In this document: in pieces, positions 1 to 7,385 of the stretch
Position numbering within the stretch: position 1 is the first letter of the stretch
Layout: every line of letters begins with the position of its first letter
DNA from: Bacteroidetes bacterium UBA2475
Lineage (GTDB): Bacteria; Bacteroidota; Bacteroidia; B-17B0; Aurantibacillaceae
DNA: 64,000 nt
Assembly: GCA_002342065.1 (NCBI GenBank)
Contig: DDPF01000005.1
Location: 122,212-186,211 of the forward strand
Direction of reading: 5' to 3'
Translations under genes and position numbers: made by a program
The notes under the pieces: generated by a model
Told to the model about the DNA's origin: nothing
Database searches by the model: none
What the model saw: only the letters and a program-made list of their open reading frames with translations

Positions 1-1124
1 TGCATCAATGCTTTTTCATTCAGGATCAATTTATTTAATCCTTTTAAAATACTTGAATACGAAATTAACGAGTGGGCAAGGGGATTACCTAAATTTCTTA
101 GCACTGTGCTGTCAGTAAGATCACGTTGTAACCTTGATATAGGAAGCTTGGCAGATAAATGTTCCAATAACGCATTGGCAATTCCTAAATTCCCTTCTGC
201 GTTCTCAAAATCAATAGGGTTTACCTTGTGTGGCATGGCCGAAGAACCAATTTCTCCTGCTTTTAATTTTTGTTTAAAATATTCCATGCTCACGTAGGTC
301 CAAACATCACGACTAAAATCTATTAAAATAGTATTTATGCGTTTTAAAGCATCGCAATATGCACCAATGTTATCGTAATGTTCTATTTGTGTTGTGAATT
401 GAGAACGGTTCAATTGCAAAATTTTATTTACAAAGTTATTTCCAAACTCGACCCAATTTTTTGAAGGATAAGCAATTTGATGCGCGTTAAAATTACCGGT
501 AGCACCACCAAATTTAGCAGAGAAAGGAATGTTCTTTAATTGATTTAATTGTGCATTTAAACGTTCAACAAACACATACATTTCTTTTCCTAACTTGGTT
601 GGAGAGGCTGGCTGACCGTGTGTTTTAGCTAATAAGGAAATGTCTTTCCATTCTTTACTTAGCGCCGTTATTTTCTCGATAATGCCTTGAAGTGCAGGAA
701 TTAATTGTGCGTTTGTAGCATCTTTTAAAGACAATGGAATACTTGTATTATTTATATCCTGCGAGGTTAAACCAAAATGTATAAATTCAGAATATTCATT
801 CAACCCAACTTCATTTAATTTTTCTTTGATGAAATATTCAACCGCTTTCACATCGTGATTGGTGATCTTTTCAGTCTCTTTAATTTTTAATGCGTCTTCA
901 ATAGAAAAATTCAAATAAATATCTTTTAAAGCTATTTTTTTTGCCACATCAATTTGGGGTAATTGCGGTAGACCAAATTCAGCCAAAGCAATAAAATATT
1001 CAATTTCAACTAAAACCCTGTATTTTATTAGTCCAAATTCAGAAAAATAAATATCCAAAGGCTCGGTAGTTTTCCTGTAACGACCGTCAATTGGCGATAT
1101 TGCTGTTAAAGATGTTAATTCCAT
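1..1124 (-). CDS. purB: Adenylosuccinate lyase (3' end outside window)
   Basis: Catalyses two fumarate-releasing steps of purine synthesis, forming AICAR from SAICAR and AMP from adenylosuccinate, in the cytoplasm. About 374 N-terminal residues are visible, starting MELTSLTAISPIDGRY. The fumarase/aspartase superfamily signature GSSAMPHKVNP lies near residues 293-303 and contains the flexible-loop catalytic serine. HFGLTSQDINN and KTHGQPASPT, other conserved segments of the family, are also present. The gene is open to the left edge, so about 75-80 C-terminal residues are missing. The ATG at 1122-1124 lies 17 bp downstream of a TAAATTTG -7 element on the minus strand. It is divergent from mtaB. 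Confidence 0.93.
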   Translation of the reverse strand, partial: MELTSLTAISPIDGRYRKTTEPLDIYFSEFGLIKYRVLVEIEYFIALAEFGLPQLPQIDVAKKIALKDIYLNFSIEDALKIKETEKITNHDVKAVEYFIKEKLNEVGLNEYSEFIHFGLTSQDINNTSIPLSLKDATNAQLIPALQGIIEKITALSKEWKDISLLAKTHGQPASPTKLGKEMYVFVERLNAQLNQLKNIPFSAKFGGATGNFNAHQIAYPSKNWVEFGNNFVNKILQLNRSQFTTQIEHYDNIGAYCDALKRINTILIDFSRDVWTYVSMEYFKQKLKAGEIGSSAMPHKVNPIDFENAEGNLGIANALLEHLSAKLPISRLQRDLTDSTVLRNLGNPLAHSLISYSSILKGLNKLILNEKALM

Positions 1125-1141
1125 AATAAAATAATAAGGAA

Positions 1142-1149
1142 CAAATTTA
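1142..1149 (-). promoter_or_regulatory. Bacteroidota -7 promoter element of purB
   Basis: The minus strand reads TAAATTTG, a full match to the TAnnTTTG element of Bacteroidota primary sigma promoters, 17 bp before the purB ATG. No clear -33 TTG was identified, so this is a partial promoter call. Confidence 0.45.
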
Positions 1150-1207
1150 CTATAAAAACACGAGTTTTTATTTATGCTTTGGTTAAAAAAGGCAAAGGTT
1201 AATTTCT

Positions 1208-1215
1208 TATCTTTG
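1208..1215 (+). promoter_or_regulatory. Bacteroidota -7 promoter element of mtaB
   Basis: TATCTTTG matches TAnnTTTG and ends only 5 nt before the mtaB ATG at 1221. Transcription would start at or within a few bases of the start codon, giving a nearly leaderless mRNA. The same 5-nt spacing is seen upstream of the CTG start proposed for bamD. Confidence 0.5.
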
Positions 1216-1220
1216 CAACC

Positions 1221-2567
1221 ATGTCTTTTGCTAATAAAACAGTGGCTTTTCACACCCTAGGTTGTAAACTGAATTTTTCAGAAACATCCACTATTGCCCG
1301 TTTATTCCAGGAAAAAGGTTTTATAAAAAAAGATTTTTCTGAAGCCGCAGATGTTTATGTTATCAATACCTGTTCGGTTACTGAAAATGCAGATAAAGAA
1401 TGTAAATCAATAGTAAAGAATGCACTATCAAAAAACCCCGAAGCTTTTGTTGCTGTTGTTGGTTGTTATGCGCAATTAAAACCCGAAGAGATCTCGAAGA
1501 TCGAAGGTGTAGATGTTGTTTTAGGTGCTACTGAAAAATTTAAATTATTGAACTATATTAATTTCTCAGGTAAAAGCACGCATACGGAAATTCATAACTG
1601 TGAAATTTCGGAAGCTGATTTTTTTGTTGATGCATATAGCGTTGGAGACAGGACCCGTTCATTTTTAAAAGTGCAGGATGGTTGCGATTACTCTTGCACC
1701 TTTTGTACTATACCTTTAGCAAGGGGGAAGAGCAGGAGTGATACTATCGAAAACGTAATTGCAAACGCTAATAAAATTGCAGCTAGCGGTGTTAAAGAAA
1801 TTGTTTTAACAGGTGTGAATATTGGTGATTTTGGTTACGGACAAAACATTGATGGTGATATAAAAAAGCGCAAAGAGTATACTTTTCTTGATCTGGTGAA
1901 AGAGTTAGACGCGGTAAAAGGTATTGAGCGTTTTCGTATTTCTTCGATAGAACCAAATTTATTAAAAGACGAAATAATTGAATTCGTTTCTACTTCAAAT
2001 TTATTTGTACCACATTTTCATATCCCTTTGCAAAGCGGCAGTAATGCTGTTTTAAAGCGTATGAAACGCCGTTACCAACGTGAATTATATTCTGACAGAG
2101 TTGCAAAAATAAAAAGTTTAATGCCCGATTGTTGTATTGGTGTTGATGTGATAGTAGGTTTTCCCGGCGAGACAGAAGAAGAATTTTTAGAGACCTATAA
2201 TTTTATCAATGCACTTGATGTTTCTTACTTACACGTTTTTACGTATAGCGAGCGCGATAATACAGAAGCAATTTTAATGGAAAACCCTGTGCCTATAGCT
2301 GAGCGTAAACGCAGAAATAAAATGTTACGCATACTATCTGCTAAAAAATTACGCGCTTTTTACGAAAAACAAAAAGGCAAAGCGCTAAGTGTTATTTTTG
2401 AACACGAAAATAAAAATGGTTTTATGTTTGGCTTTACACAAAACTACGTTAAAGTAAAATATCCATTTGATAGCGAACTTTGTAATATTCCTCTAAACAT
2501 TACTGTTGGTGACTTTGATGAGGATGGTAATATGAGTTGTGCTTTAAACGAAAATATCCTGGCTTAA
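1221..2567 (+). CDS. mtaB: tRNA (N6-threonylcarbamoyladenosine(37)-C2)-methylthiotransferase MtaB
   Basis: Radical-SAM methylthiotransferase that converts t6A37 to ms2t6A37 in ANN-decoding tRNAs. The N-terminal UPF0004 domain shows three cluster cysteines, C15 (TLGCKLN), C51 (NTCSVTE) and C82 (GCYAQ). The radical-SAM motif CDYSCTFC supplies C155, C159 and C162. A TRAM-like RNA-binding domain occupies roughly residues 385-440. The CKLN wording after TLG is typical of MtaB rather than MiaB or RimO. The length of 448 aa is normal. It stands alone, divergent from purB, with a -7 box immediately upstream. Confidence 0.93.
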   Translation: MSFANKTVAFHTLGCKLNFSETSTIARLFQEKGFIKKDFSEAADVYVINTCSVTENADKECKSIVKNALSKNPEAFVAVVGCYAQLKPEEISKIEGVDVVLGATEKFKLLNYINFSGKSTHTEIHNCEISEADFFVDAYSVGDRTRSFLKVQDGCDYSCTFCTIPLARGKSRSDTIENVIANANKIAASGVKEIVLTGVNIGDFGYGQNIDGDIKKRKEYTFLDLVKELDAVKGIERFRISSIEPNLLKDEIIEFVSTSNLFVPHFHIPLQSGSNAVLKRMKRRYQRELYSDRVAKIKSLMPDCCIGVDVIVGFPGETEEEFLETYNFINALDVSYLHVFTYSERDNTEAILMENPVPIAERKRRNKMLRILSAKKLRAFYEKQKGKALSVIFEHENKNGFMFGFTQNYVKVKYPFDSELCNIPLNITVGDFDEDGNMSCALNENILA

Positions 2568-2569
2568 AA

Positions 2570-2709
2570 TTTAACCACATAGAAACATAGTTTCTTTATT
2601 TACTAAAGACTTAAAAATTAGTTCACATAGAAGTTGAAGCATAGCTTCAAACTATGTTGCCTTATTAAATAATGCTGAGAAACTTTAGACTATGTGTCTA
2701 TGTGGTTTA
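2570..2709. repeat. Intergenic inverted-repeat element E1 (CCACATAG word family)
   Basis: The left arm at 2570-2590 (CCACATAGAAACATAG core) is mirrored by the right arm at 2690-2709 (core CTATGTGTCTATGTGG), matching at about 18 of 20 positions. Between them is a nested hairpin (AGTTGAAGC ATA GCTTCAAACT near 2631-2652), itself flanked by further ACATAG/CTATGT words. No ORF is present. The same word family recurs at 18371-18514. It lies between the convergent mtaB and M48 genes and could also act as a terminator. Confidence 0.7.
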
Positions 2710-2719
2710 AAAATTTAAA

Positions 2720-3517
2720 CTATTGTGGCTTATAATATTTCTTAGCTTCAGGCATAAAAGCTTTCAGATCTTTTATCCTTGTTTCATCACTAGGGTGAGT
2801 ACTTAAAAATTCAGGTGGTTTTTGTCCGCCGCCTTGCGACATTCTTGTCCAGAAACCTACGGCAACTTCCGGATTATATCCTCCCATTGCTGCAAAGATC
2901 AATCCCATTTTATCTGCTTCTGTCTCATGACTTCTACTATATTTTAATGTACCCAATGTTGAAGCAATACCAAACGATTGCATAAATAATTGTTGTGTAA
3001 GCTGTGGTTTTTGTGAAAGTGCTACAGATAATACAGCACCTCCGGTTTGAACCAAAATACCCTGGCTCATACGTTGGTTACCGTGACGCGCGACAGCATG
3101 GGCAATTTCATGCCCCATAACAACAGCAAGTGCCTCTTCGGTTTGTGTTACAGGCAAAATACCTGTATAAACAACTACCTTACCACCGGGCATACACCAG
3201 GCATTAACACTATTGTCATTAACTACATTAAAGCTCCAGTTAAAACCTTGTAATTCTTTTGATAGACCTTTATCAGCATAAAACTTCTCTACTGCTTTTT
3301 GAATTCTTAAACCGCTGCGTTTCACCATTTGCACACGTTCATCAGAATCAGGCAGAGGAGGGTTGGCAGCCAGGAATTTATCGTATTCTGTAAAACTCAT
3401 AGCCATCATTTCACTTTCGGGCACAAGTGTTAGTGAACGTTTACCTGTTACGGCATTTTTATGGCAGGAAGTTAAAATGGAAGAGGCAATAAGAGCAGAA
3501 ATAATTATTTTCTTCAT
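2720..3517 (-). CDS. M48-family metallopeptidase lipoprotein
   Basis: Predicted zinc endopeptidase anchored to the periplasmic face of a membrane, of the Oma1/BepA/LoiP-like M48 type involved in envelope protein quality control. The start is taken at the internal ATG at 3515-3517 because it gives a clean lipoprotein signal, MKKIIISALIASSILTSC, with Cys18 as lipidation site; an upstream start would add seven residues. Zinc ligands are HEIAH at 136-140, and SRSHETEAD near 195-203 supplies the third ligand E198. The mature length of about 247 aa suits a single-domain M48 protein without TPRs. The gene is followed in the same direction by nothing close, and clpS lies upstream. Confidence 0.88.
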   Translation of the reverse strand: MKKIIISALIASSILTSCHKNAVTGKRSLTLVPESEMMAMSFTEYDKFLAANPPLPDSDERVQMVKRSGLRIQKAVEKFYADKGLSKELQGFNWSFNVVNDNSVNAWCMPGGKVVVYTGILPVTQTEEALAVVMGHEIAHAVARHGNQRMSQGILVQTGGAVLSVALSQKPQLTQQLFMQSFGIASTLGTLKYSRSHETEADKMGLIFAAMGGYNPEVAVGFWTRMSQGGGQKPPEFLSTHPSDETRIKDLKAFMPEAKKYYKPQ

Positions 3518-3578
3518 AAAATTAATTTTATATAACATGTTTAAACATGCAATTTTGATACCAGTAAGCTTTGTGATC

Positions 3579-3869
3579 TTAGCTCTCTATTTTTGCAGAG
3601 AGCCCTCTTTCTAATAAGGCTTCGCAGAGAGGTTTCAATTTTTTGAAAGTGCCGTTCTTTACAACACATTTACCCGTATAGTGCACAAGGTAAGTACATT
3701 GTTCGGCTTGCAATACATCATGTTCGCATACTTTGATTAACGATTCTGTCACAAATTCAAATGTGTTCACATCATCATTATAAAGTAACAAAGCTTTAGT
3801 GGCTTCTTCTTTTAAGACCACTTCAATTATTTCCTGTTCAAGAAGCTCTGGTGATTCAAACGGATTCAT
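3579..3869 (-). CDS. clpS: ATP-dependent Clp protease adaptor ClpS
   Basis: Small N-recognin that binds proteins with destabilising N-terminal residues and delivers them to the Clp unfoldase. The core LLLYNDDVNTFEFV (about residues 28-41) holds the conserved N-D-D substrate-pocket segment, and EQCTYLVHYTGKCVVKNG corresponds to the second half of the ClpS fold. At 96 aa it has the normal length, with a short unstructured N-terminus. Its probable partner, the ClpC-type unfoldase, is encoded about 6 kb downstream. A TACCTTTG -7 element sits at 3887-3894 on the minus strand. Confidence 0.9.
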   Translation of the reverse strand: MNPFESPELLEQEIIEVVLKEEATKALLLYNDDVNTFEFVTESLIKVCEHDVLQAEQCTYLVHYTGKCVVKNGTFKKLKPLCEALLERGLSAKIES

Positions 3870-3886
3870 GATAACAATTTAGGAAG

Positions 3887-3894
3887 CAAAGGTA
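3887..3894 (-). promoter_or_regulatory. Bacteroidota -7 promoter element of clpS
   Basis: The minus strand reads TACCTTTG, a full match to TAnnTTTG, 17 bp upstream of the clpS ATG. The spacing is the same as for purB. Confidence 0.5.
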
Positions 3895-4036
3895 CAAAAA
3901 AATGATAAGATTCATTAGCTTTTACAAGTATTTAACATACTAACTTTCAAGCCTTTAAACGCTAAAATTGAGAATGTCGCTTAATAAAACTCATAAGAAT
4001 AATGAGTAAGGCAAAACTATTTTCATAATTTTAATT

Positions 4037-4501
4037 ATGCTAAAAAAAATGATCTATACAATATTAATTGGTTGCTTGTTTTCCTGCGGTAATAATGGAA
4101 TGGGGGAGTTCGATAACATTAACACCTCTGACGCTATAAAAGGCATGTTTAATAAATTCGCAGAACAAGCAAAAAAAGAAGGGTTAGGCTGTAAATTAAA
4201 ATACGATGCTCATGCTTTAGAAGGATTTTGGATCATGGATGGAGCAATAGTTGAGGACGACAGTCTGAAAAAAATATACAACAACTGGGATAAACAAAAT
4301 AAGATCATAAAGTATACATTGGAAAACATACACGTATTTCCTATAAATATGACTAATGGGTCATACCATTATGAAAGTAATATTGTTTACATTGATTCTG
4401 CAAAAGTGGAAAAAACATTAAGGCAATTAGAAAGTGGAGTAGTTACAAAAACTGGTAATACCTGGTGTTATTTGAATGGTAATACAAGTAATAGAAATTA
4501 G
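4037..4501 (+). CDS. Hypothetical lipoprotein
   Basis: No family recognised. The 154-aa product starts with a lipoprotein signal (basic MLKK, hydrophobic stretch, LFSC) with Cys17 as likely lipidation site, followed by a Gly/Asn-rich linker. The remainder is soluble and contains alternating charged and aromatic segments, including YHYESNIVYIDS. It ends shortly before a bidirectional terminator shared with the convergent SBBP gene. The function is unknown; the coding call rests on the signal peptide, normal codon use and the well-placed terminator. Confidence 0.65.
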   Translation: MLKKMIYTILIGCLFSCGNNGMGEFDNINTSDAIKGMFNKFAEQAKKEGLGCKLKYDAHALEGFWIMDGAIVEDDSLKKIYNNWDKQNKIIKYTLENIHVFPINMTNGSYHYESNIVYIDSAKVEKTLRQLESGVVTKTGNTWCYLNGNTSNRN

Positions 4502-4530
4502 TCTTTATGTATCGTTTCTTTAATAAATCA

Positions 4531-4561
4531 AAAACCCCAACATTTCTGTCAGGGTTTTTAA
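4531..4561. terminator. Bidirectional intrinsic terminator
   Basis: AAAACCC...GGGTTTTT hairpin with a short loop between two convergent genes. It closely resembles the hairpin at 9351-9378, including the AACATTT loop text. Confidence 0.65.
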
Positions 4562-4584
4562 ATTTAAGAATTCAGATCTAAGAT

Positions 4585-6303
4585 CTACTCCGCTACAATT
4601 TTTCCTGAAGCAATTACGTTTCCTTCTTGCGTTGCTTTATAAAAATAAATACCGTTAACTAAATTTTCTCTTTGGATAATCATTTTATCTGAAGAACTTT
4701 TTTCTGTTCTTACAATTTGTCCAAGTGTATTAAAGATCACCAACTCAGTTTCTTTACCATTATTTTCTCTTAACTCAAATGTAATTTGAGAAGTGAAGGG
4801 ATTAGGGTAAACCGAAATTGAATGATTTAAATTATTAGTTTCTTTTATGCTTGTGGGAAGTGAATTGTTCAATTTCAAAACAAAAATATCGCTAAGGCCA
4901 GAAGAAGTTAAAGTATATGTTCCTACACCTGGATCAAAATCTGCAGTTACTTGGAATGCGCCGGCTGCATAAATATTATTGGCTGGGTCCACATCAACTG
5001 AAAAGGCAGTTTCAGTTCCTGGCCCACCGATAGATAATGCGGATATAAAATTACCTAAAGAATCGAGAACACTGATATAAGCTTCAACGCCACCAAGGGT
5101 TGCGTTAAGAGGGAAATTACCTGCACCCGGATCAAAGTCTGCAGATGAAGTAAAAATACCCGAGCTATACACATTACAGGCAGAATTAAGCGTAATAGAA
5201 TAACCTACATCGTTATTTGCACCAACAATTGCTTTAGCCCAGCTAAAAGCGCCTGTGGTGGTAAGCTTACTTATGAAAATATTTTGTGCGCCACTTGTTG
5301 CAATTGAGAATGTTCCTGCACCCGGATCAAAATCAACAGTACCATCAAATGAGCCGGTGATATATGCATTACCCAGTGGATCTACTGCAATGGAATTACC
5401 ATACTCCTGGCTGGCACCTGCAAATATTCCGGCCCACACAAAATTACCACCTGCATCAAGCTTGCTTACAAAAGCATCATTATTATTGGCGGTAGAGTTA
5501 TAAGTACCTGCGCCTGGGTCAAAATCTGCAGTGCCTGTAAATTTACCTGTAGTATATACATTGCCCGAGCCATCTACCGCAATTCCATTTGCCCAATCAA
5601 TTCCTGCACCGCCCATTTTTTTTGCCCATACAAATGTTCCGGTCGCATCCAGCTTGCTTACAAATATATCTTCGTTACCGGCAGATACAAGATTTACTAC
5701 CGCAGATCCCGGATCAAAATCGGTGGTTCCAACAAAACGACCTGTTGTATAAATATTCCCTAAGGCATCAAGCGTTATACCATAGCCCACATTGCCGCCA
5801 CCACCGGTCATGTTCTTTGCAAATACAAAATTGCCGGCAGAACTTAACTTACTTATAAAGATGCCATTATTTGTGAGTGTGTTTACTCCTGCATTCGGGT
5901 CAAAATCAACCGGGCCACTGTATTTGCCCGTAGTATATACATCTCCGGCTGCATCAACCGCAATTGAACTGGCGAAATCAGATCCTGTTCCTCCAATTTG
6001 TTTTGCCCACACAAAATTACCACTTGCATCTAGCTTGCTAATAAAAACATCATCTCCTCCTGCAGATGTAAGTGTAAATACACTTGCACTTGGATCAAAA
6101 TCAACAGTGCCGGCAAAAAAACCTGTGGTATATACATTGCCTGAGGCATCTACAGTAACTGAATTGCCTTGTTCGCTGCTTGTTCCACCCATGCTACGAG
6201 CCCATTGAAAAGATTGTGCATACGAGCTGATAATTGTAAAAAAAGAGACAACGAAGAAGAACAAGGTTCGGCCTGTTGTTTTAGAAGTAATTTTTGTTTT
6301 CAT
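4585..6303 (-). CDS. SBBP beta-propeller repeat protein with T9SS sorting domain (cassette copy 1)
   Basis: Predicted secreted or surface protein of 572 aa. A signal peptide covers about residues 1-29 and ends SSYAQ. Roughly eight repeats of about 50 residues follow, each with FVWAK, DxxGNVYTTG and VDFDPGAG-like segments, the pattern of SBBP (beta-propeller) repeats. The C-terminal 80 residues form a type IX sorting domain with ISVYPNPFTSQITFEL. It is the last gene of a minus-strand cassette: kinase, response regulator, small LuxR protein, then this protein. Two operator-like repeats lie 70-110 bp upstream. The paralogue at 59302-60972 has the same architecture and context. The ligand is unknown. 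Confidence 0.85.
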   Translation of the reverse strand: MKTKITSKTTGRTLFFFVVSFFTIISSYAQSFQWARSMGGTSSEQGNSVTVDASGNVYTTGFFAGTVDFDPSASVFTLTSAGGDDVFISKLDASGNFVWAKQIGGTGSDFASSIAVDAAGDVYTTGKYSGPVDFDPNAGVNTLTNNGIFISKLSSAGNFVFAKNMTGGGGNVGYGITLDALGNIYTTGRFVGTTDFDPGSAVVNLVSAGNEDIFVSKLDATGTFVWAKKMGGAGIDWANGIAVDGSGNVYTTGKFTGTADFDPGAGTYNSTANNNDAFVSKLDAGGNFVWAGIFAGASQEYGNSIAVDPLGNAYITGSFDGTVDFDPGAGTFSIATSGAQNIFISKLTTTGAFSWAKAIVGANNDVGYSITLNSACNVYSSGIFTSSADFDPGAGNFPLNATLGGVEAYISVLDSLGNFISALSIGGPGTETAFSVDVDPANNIYAAGAFQVTADFDPGVGTYTLTSSGLSDIFVLKLNNSLPTSIKETNNLNHSISVYPNPFTSQITFELRENNGKETELVIFNTLGQIVRTEKSSSDKMIIQRENLVNGIYFYKATQEGNVIASGKIVAE

Positions 6304-6370
6304 CTTATTTGGTTTTATTTGGTTTATATTTTATAGTTCAAAGTTCTAGTATTTAAGACGGCGGTACAAT

Positions 6371-6413
6371 CCGTAGTACTCGGTATATTATATCAGTAGC
6401 TCTAGGTATATTT
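6371..6413. promoter_or_regulatory. Paired operator-like repeats upstream of SBBP gene, copy 1
   Basis: Two direct copies of C(C/A)GTAG-N3-TAGGTAT (first copy TCGGTAT), at 6371-6386 and 6394-6409, with heptamers 23 bp apart, about two helical turns. The second copy contains the stop codon of the small LuxR gene. The flanking text ACAATCCGTAG is identical to the equivalent place in cassette copy 2 (61026-61036). Read on the minus strand the heptamer is ATACCTA, which resembles NarL-type heptamers; binding by the cassette regulator is an inference. Confidence 0.6.
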
Positions 6414-6650
6414 GCGACCTGGCTTAATGCTTGTGGGTTTGTATAAATAGTCTTCTATCAAACCTGCTTTAACGGCGAATTTAAAAAGGCCAATAAGCGT
6501 TTTGGTATTCGTTTTTCTTAAAATATTCTTGCGGTGCGTATCTATGGTGCGGATACTTAAATTGAGAGTAGTGGCGATATCCAGTGAAGAATATTCGTTT
6601 AGAATAAGTGCCAGTATTTCTTTTTCCCGATTAGTTAATTGATCTTTCAA
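6402..6650 (-). CDS. Stand-alone LuxR/GerE-type HTH protein (cassette copy 1)
   Basis: An 82-aa product made almost only of a LuxR/GerE helix-turn-helix: LTNREKEILALI, then DIATTLNLSIRTIDTHRKNILRKT, then a C-terminal helix. No receiver or ligand domain is present. It starts with TTG at 6648-6650; no ATG exists in frame, and a TTG holds the same position in the paralogue at 61315. It lies between the response regulator and the SBBP cargo gene, with operator-like repeats on both sides; the downstream pair overlaps its stop codon. It probably modulates expression of the cassette, perhaps by competing for, or pairing with, the full regulator at the same sites. Confidence 0.78.
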   Translation of the reverse strand: MKDQLTNREKEILALILNEYSSLDIATTLNLSIRTIDTHRKNILRKTNTKTLIGLFKFAVKAGLIEDYLYKPTSIKPGRKYT

Positions 6651-6701
6651 AGTCTTGTTTTTTATGTAAACAAAACTAGGTAAGCTTTAACCGGCAAACG
6701 T

Positions 6702-6742
6702 CAGTAGGGCTAGGTATTTTATTTGCGGGTACTAGGTATTTT
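6702..6742. promoter_or_regulatory. Paired operator-like repeats between LuxR and RR genes, copy 1
   Basis: CAGTAG-GGC-TAGGTAT at 6702-6717 and a second TAGGTAT at 6733-6739 (22 bp spacing) with a degenerate upstream half. The second site abuts the stop codon of the response regulator gene. It belongs to the same motif class as the sites at 6371, 61031 and 61358. Confidence 0.55.
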
Positions 6743-7385
6743 AACCCATTATATTGTTCTCGAAAGCAAATTTTATAAGACCTACAATTGTTTTTGTGCG
6801 TGTTTTTTCGATAATGTTCTTACGGTGAGTTTCTACAGTGCGCGGACTTATGAATAATTTTTCTGCAATAGTTGCAGTGGTATATTCTTCACAAATTAAT
6901 TTTAAGATCTCTAATTCTCTTACAGTAAGTTCTTCTTTTTGATCAGTGATGAGATTTTTTTTTCTGTTGTGATTCAACATTAACTTTGTAACCTCGTTGC
7001 TATAAAACGTCCCATTATCCATTATTTTTTCAATTGCCATAAGCAATTCCTGTTTGCCGGTATTCTTTAAGATATAACCTTCTGCTTCTGCTTGTAAAAT
7101 GTCGTTAATAATAGCAGTATCGTTAAACATGGTAAGGACCAATACTTTTATTTTAGGAAACTCCTGCTTGACAATTTTTGTAAGTTCGGTACCTGTCATA
7201 CCCGGCATGCTAATGTCTGTGATAAGCATGTCCACCGGGTTTTTGCGGATGTAGGTCAAAGCATCCTCCCCATTTAACGCTTCGTGTACAAAGTTTAAAT
7301 TCGTTTCTTTTTTAACGAGCGATCTTACACCGTCAATGAACATTTGATGATCGTCGGCTATTACAATCTTTAGTTCTTTATCCAT
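6741..7385 (-). CDS. NarL/FixJ-family response regulator (cassette copy 1)
   Basis: Two-domain transcription factor of 214 aa. The receiver domain (residues 3-120) has acidic residues D11-D12, phospho-acceptor D57 in LITDISMPGM, and the switch lysine in LKNTGKQEL. A LuxR/GerE HTH (about 150-210) follows: LTVRELEILKLI and ATIAEKLFISPRTVETHRKNI. Its ATG overlaps the last 8 nt of the kinase gene (7378-7385), which suggests translational coupling. The arrangement is identical in copy 2. It is presumably phosphorylated by the adjacent kinase and acts on the TAGGTAT-type repeats downstream. Confidence 0.92.
   Translation of the reverse strand: MDKELKIVIADDHQMFIDGVRSLVKKETNLNFVHEALNGEDALTYIRKNPVDMLITDISMPGMTGTELTKIVKQEFPKIKVLVLTMFNDTAIINDILQAEAEGYILKNTGKQELLMAIEKIMDNGTFYSNEVTKLMLNHNRKKNLITDQKEELTVRELEILKLICEEYTTATIAEKLFISPRTVETHRKNIIEKTRTKTIVGLIKFAFENNIMG

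Noticed and set aside
5255..6208. Several plus-strand ORFs of 70-138 codons over the SBBP gene
   Set aside because: They are antisense frames kept open by the repeated codon pattern of the SBBP repeats, with no start context.
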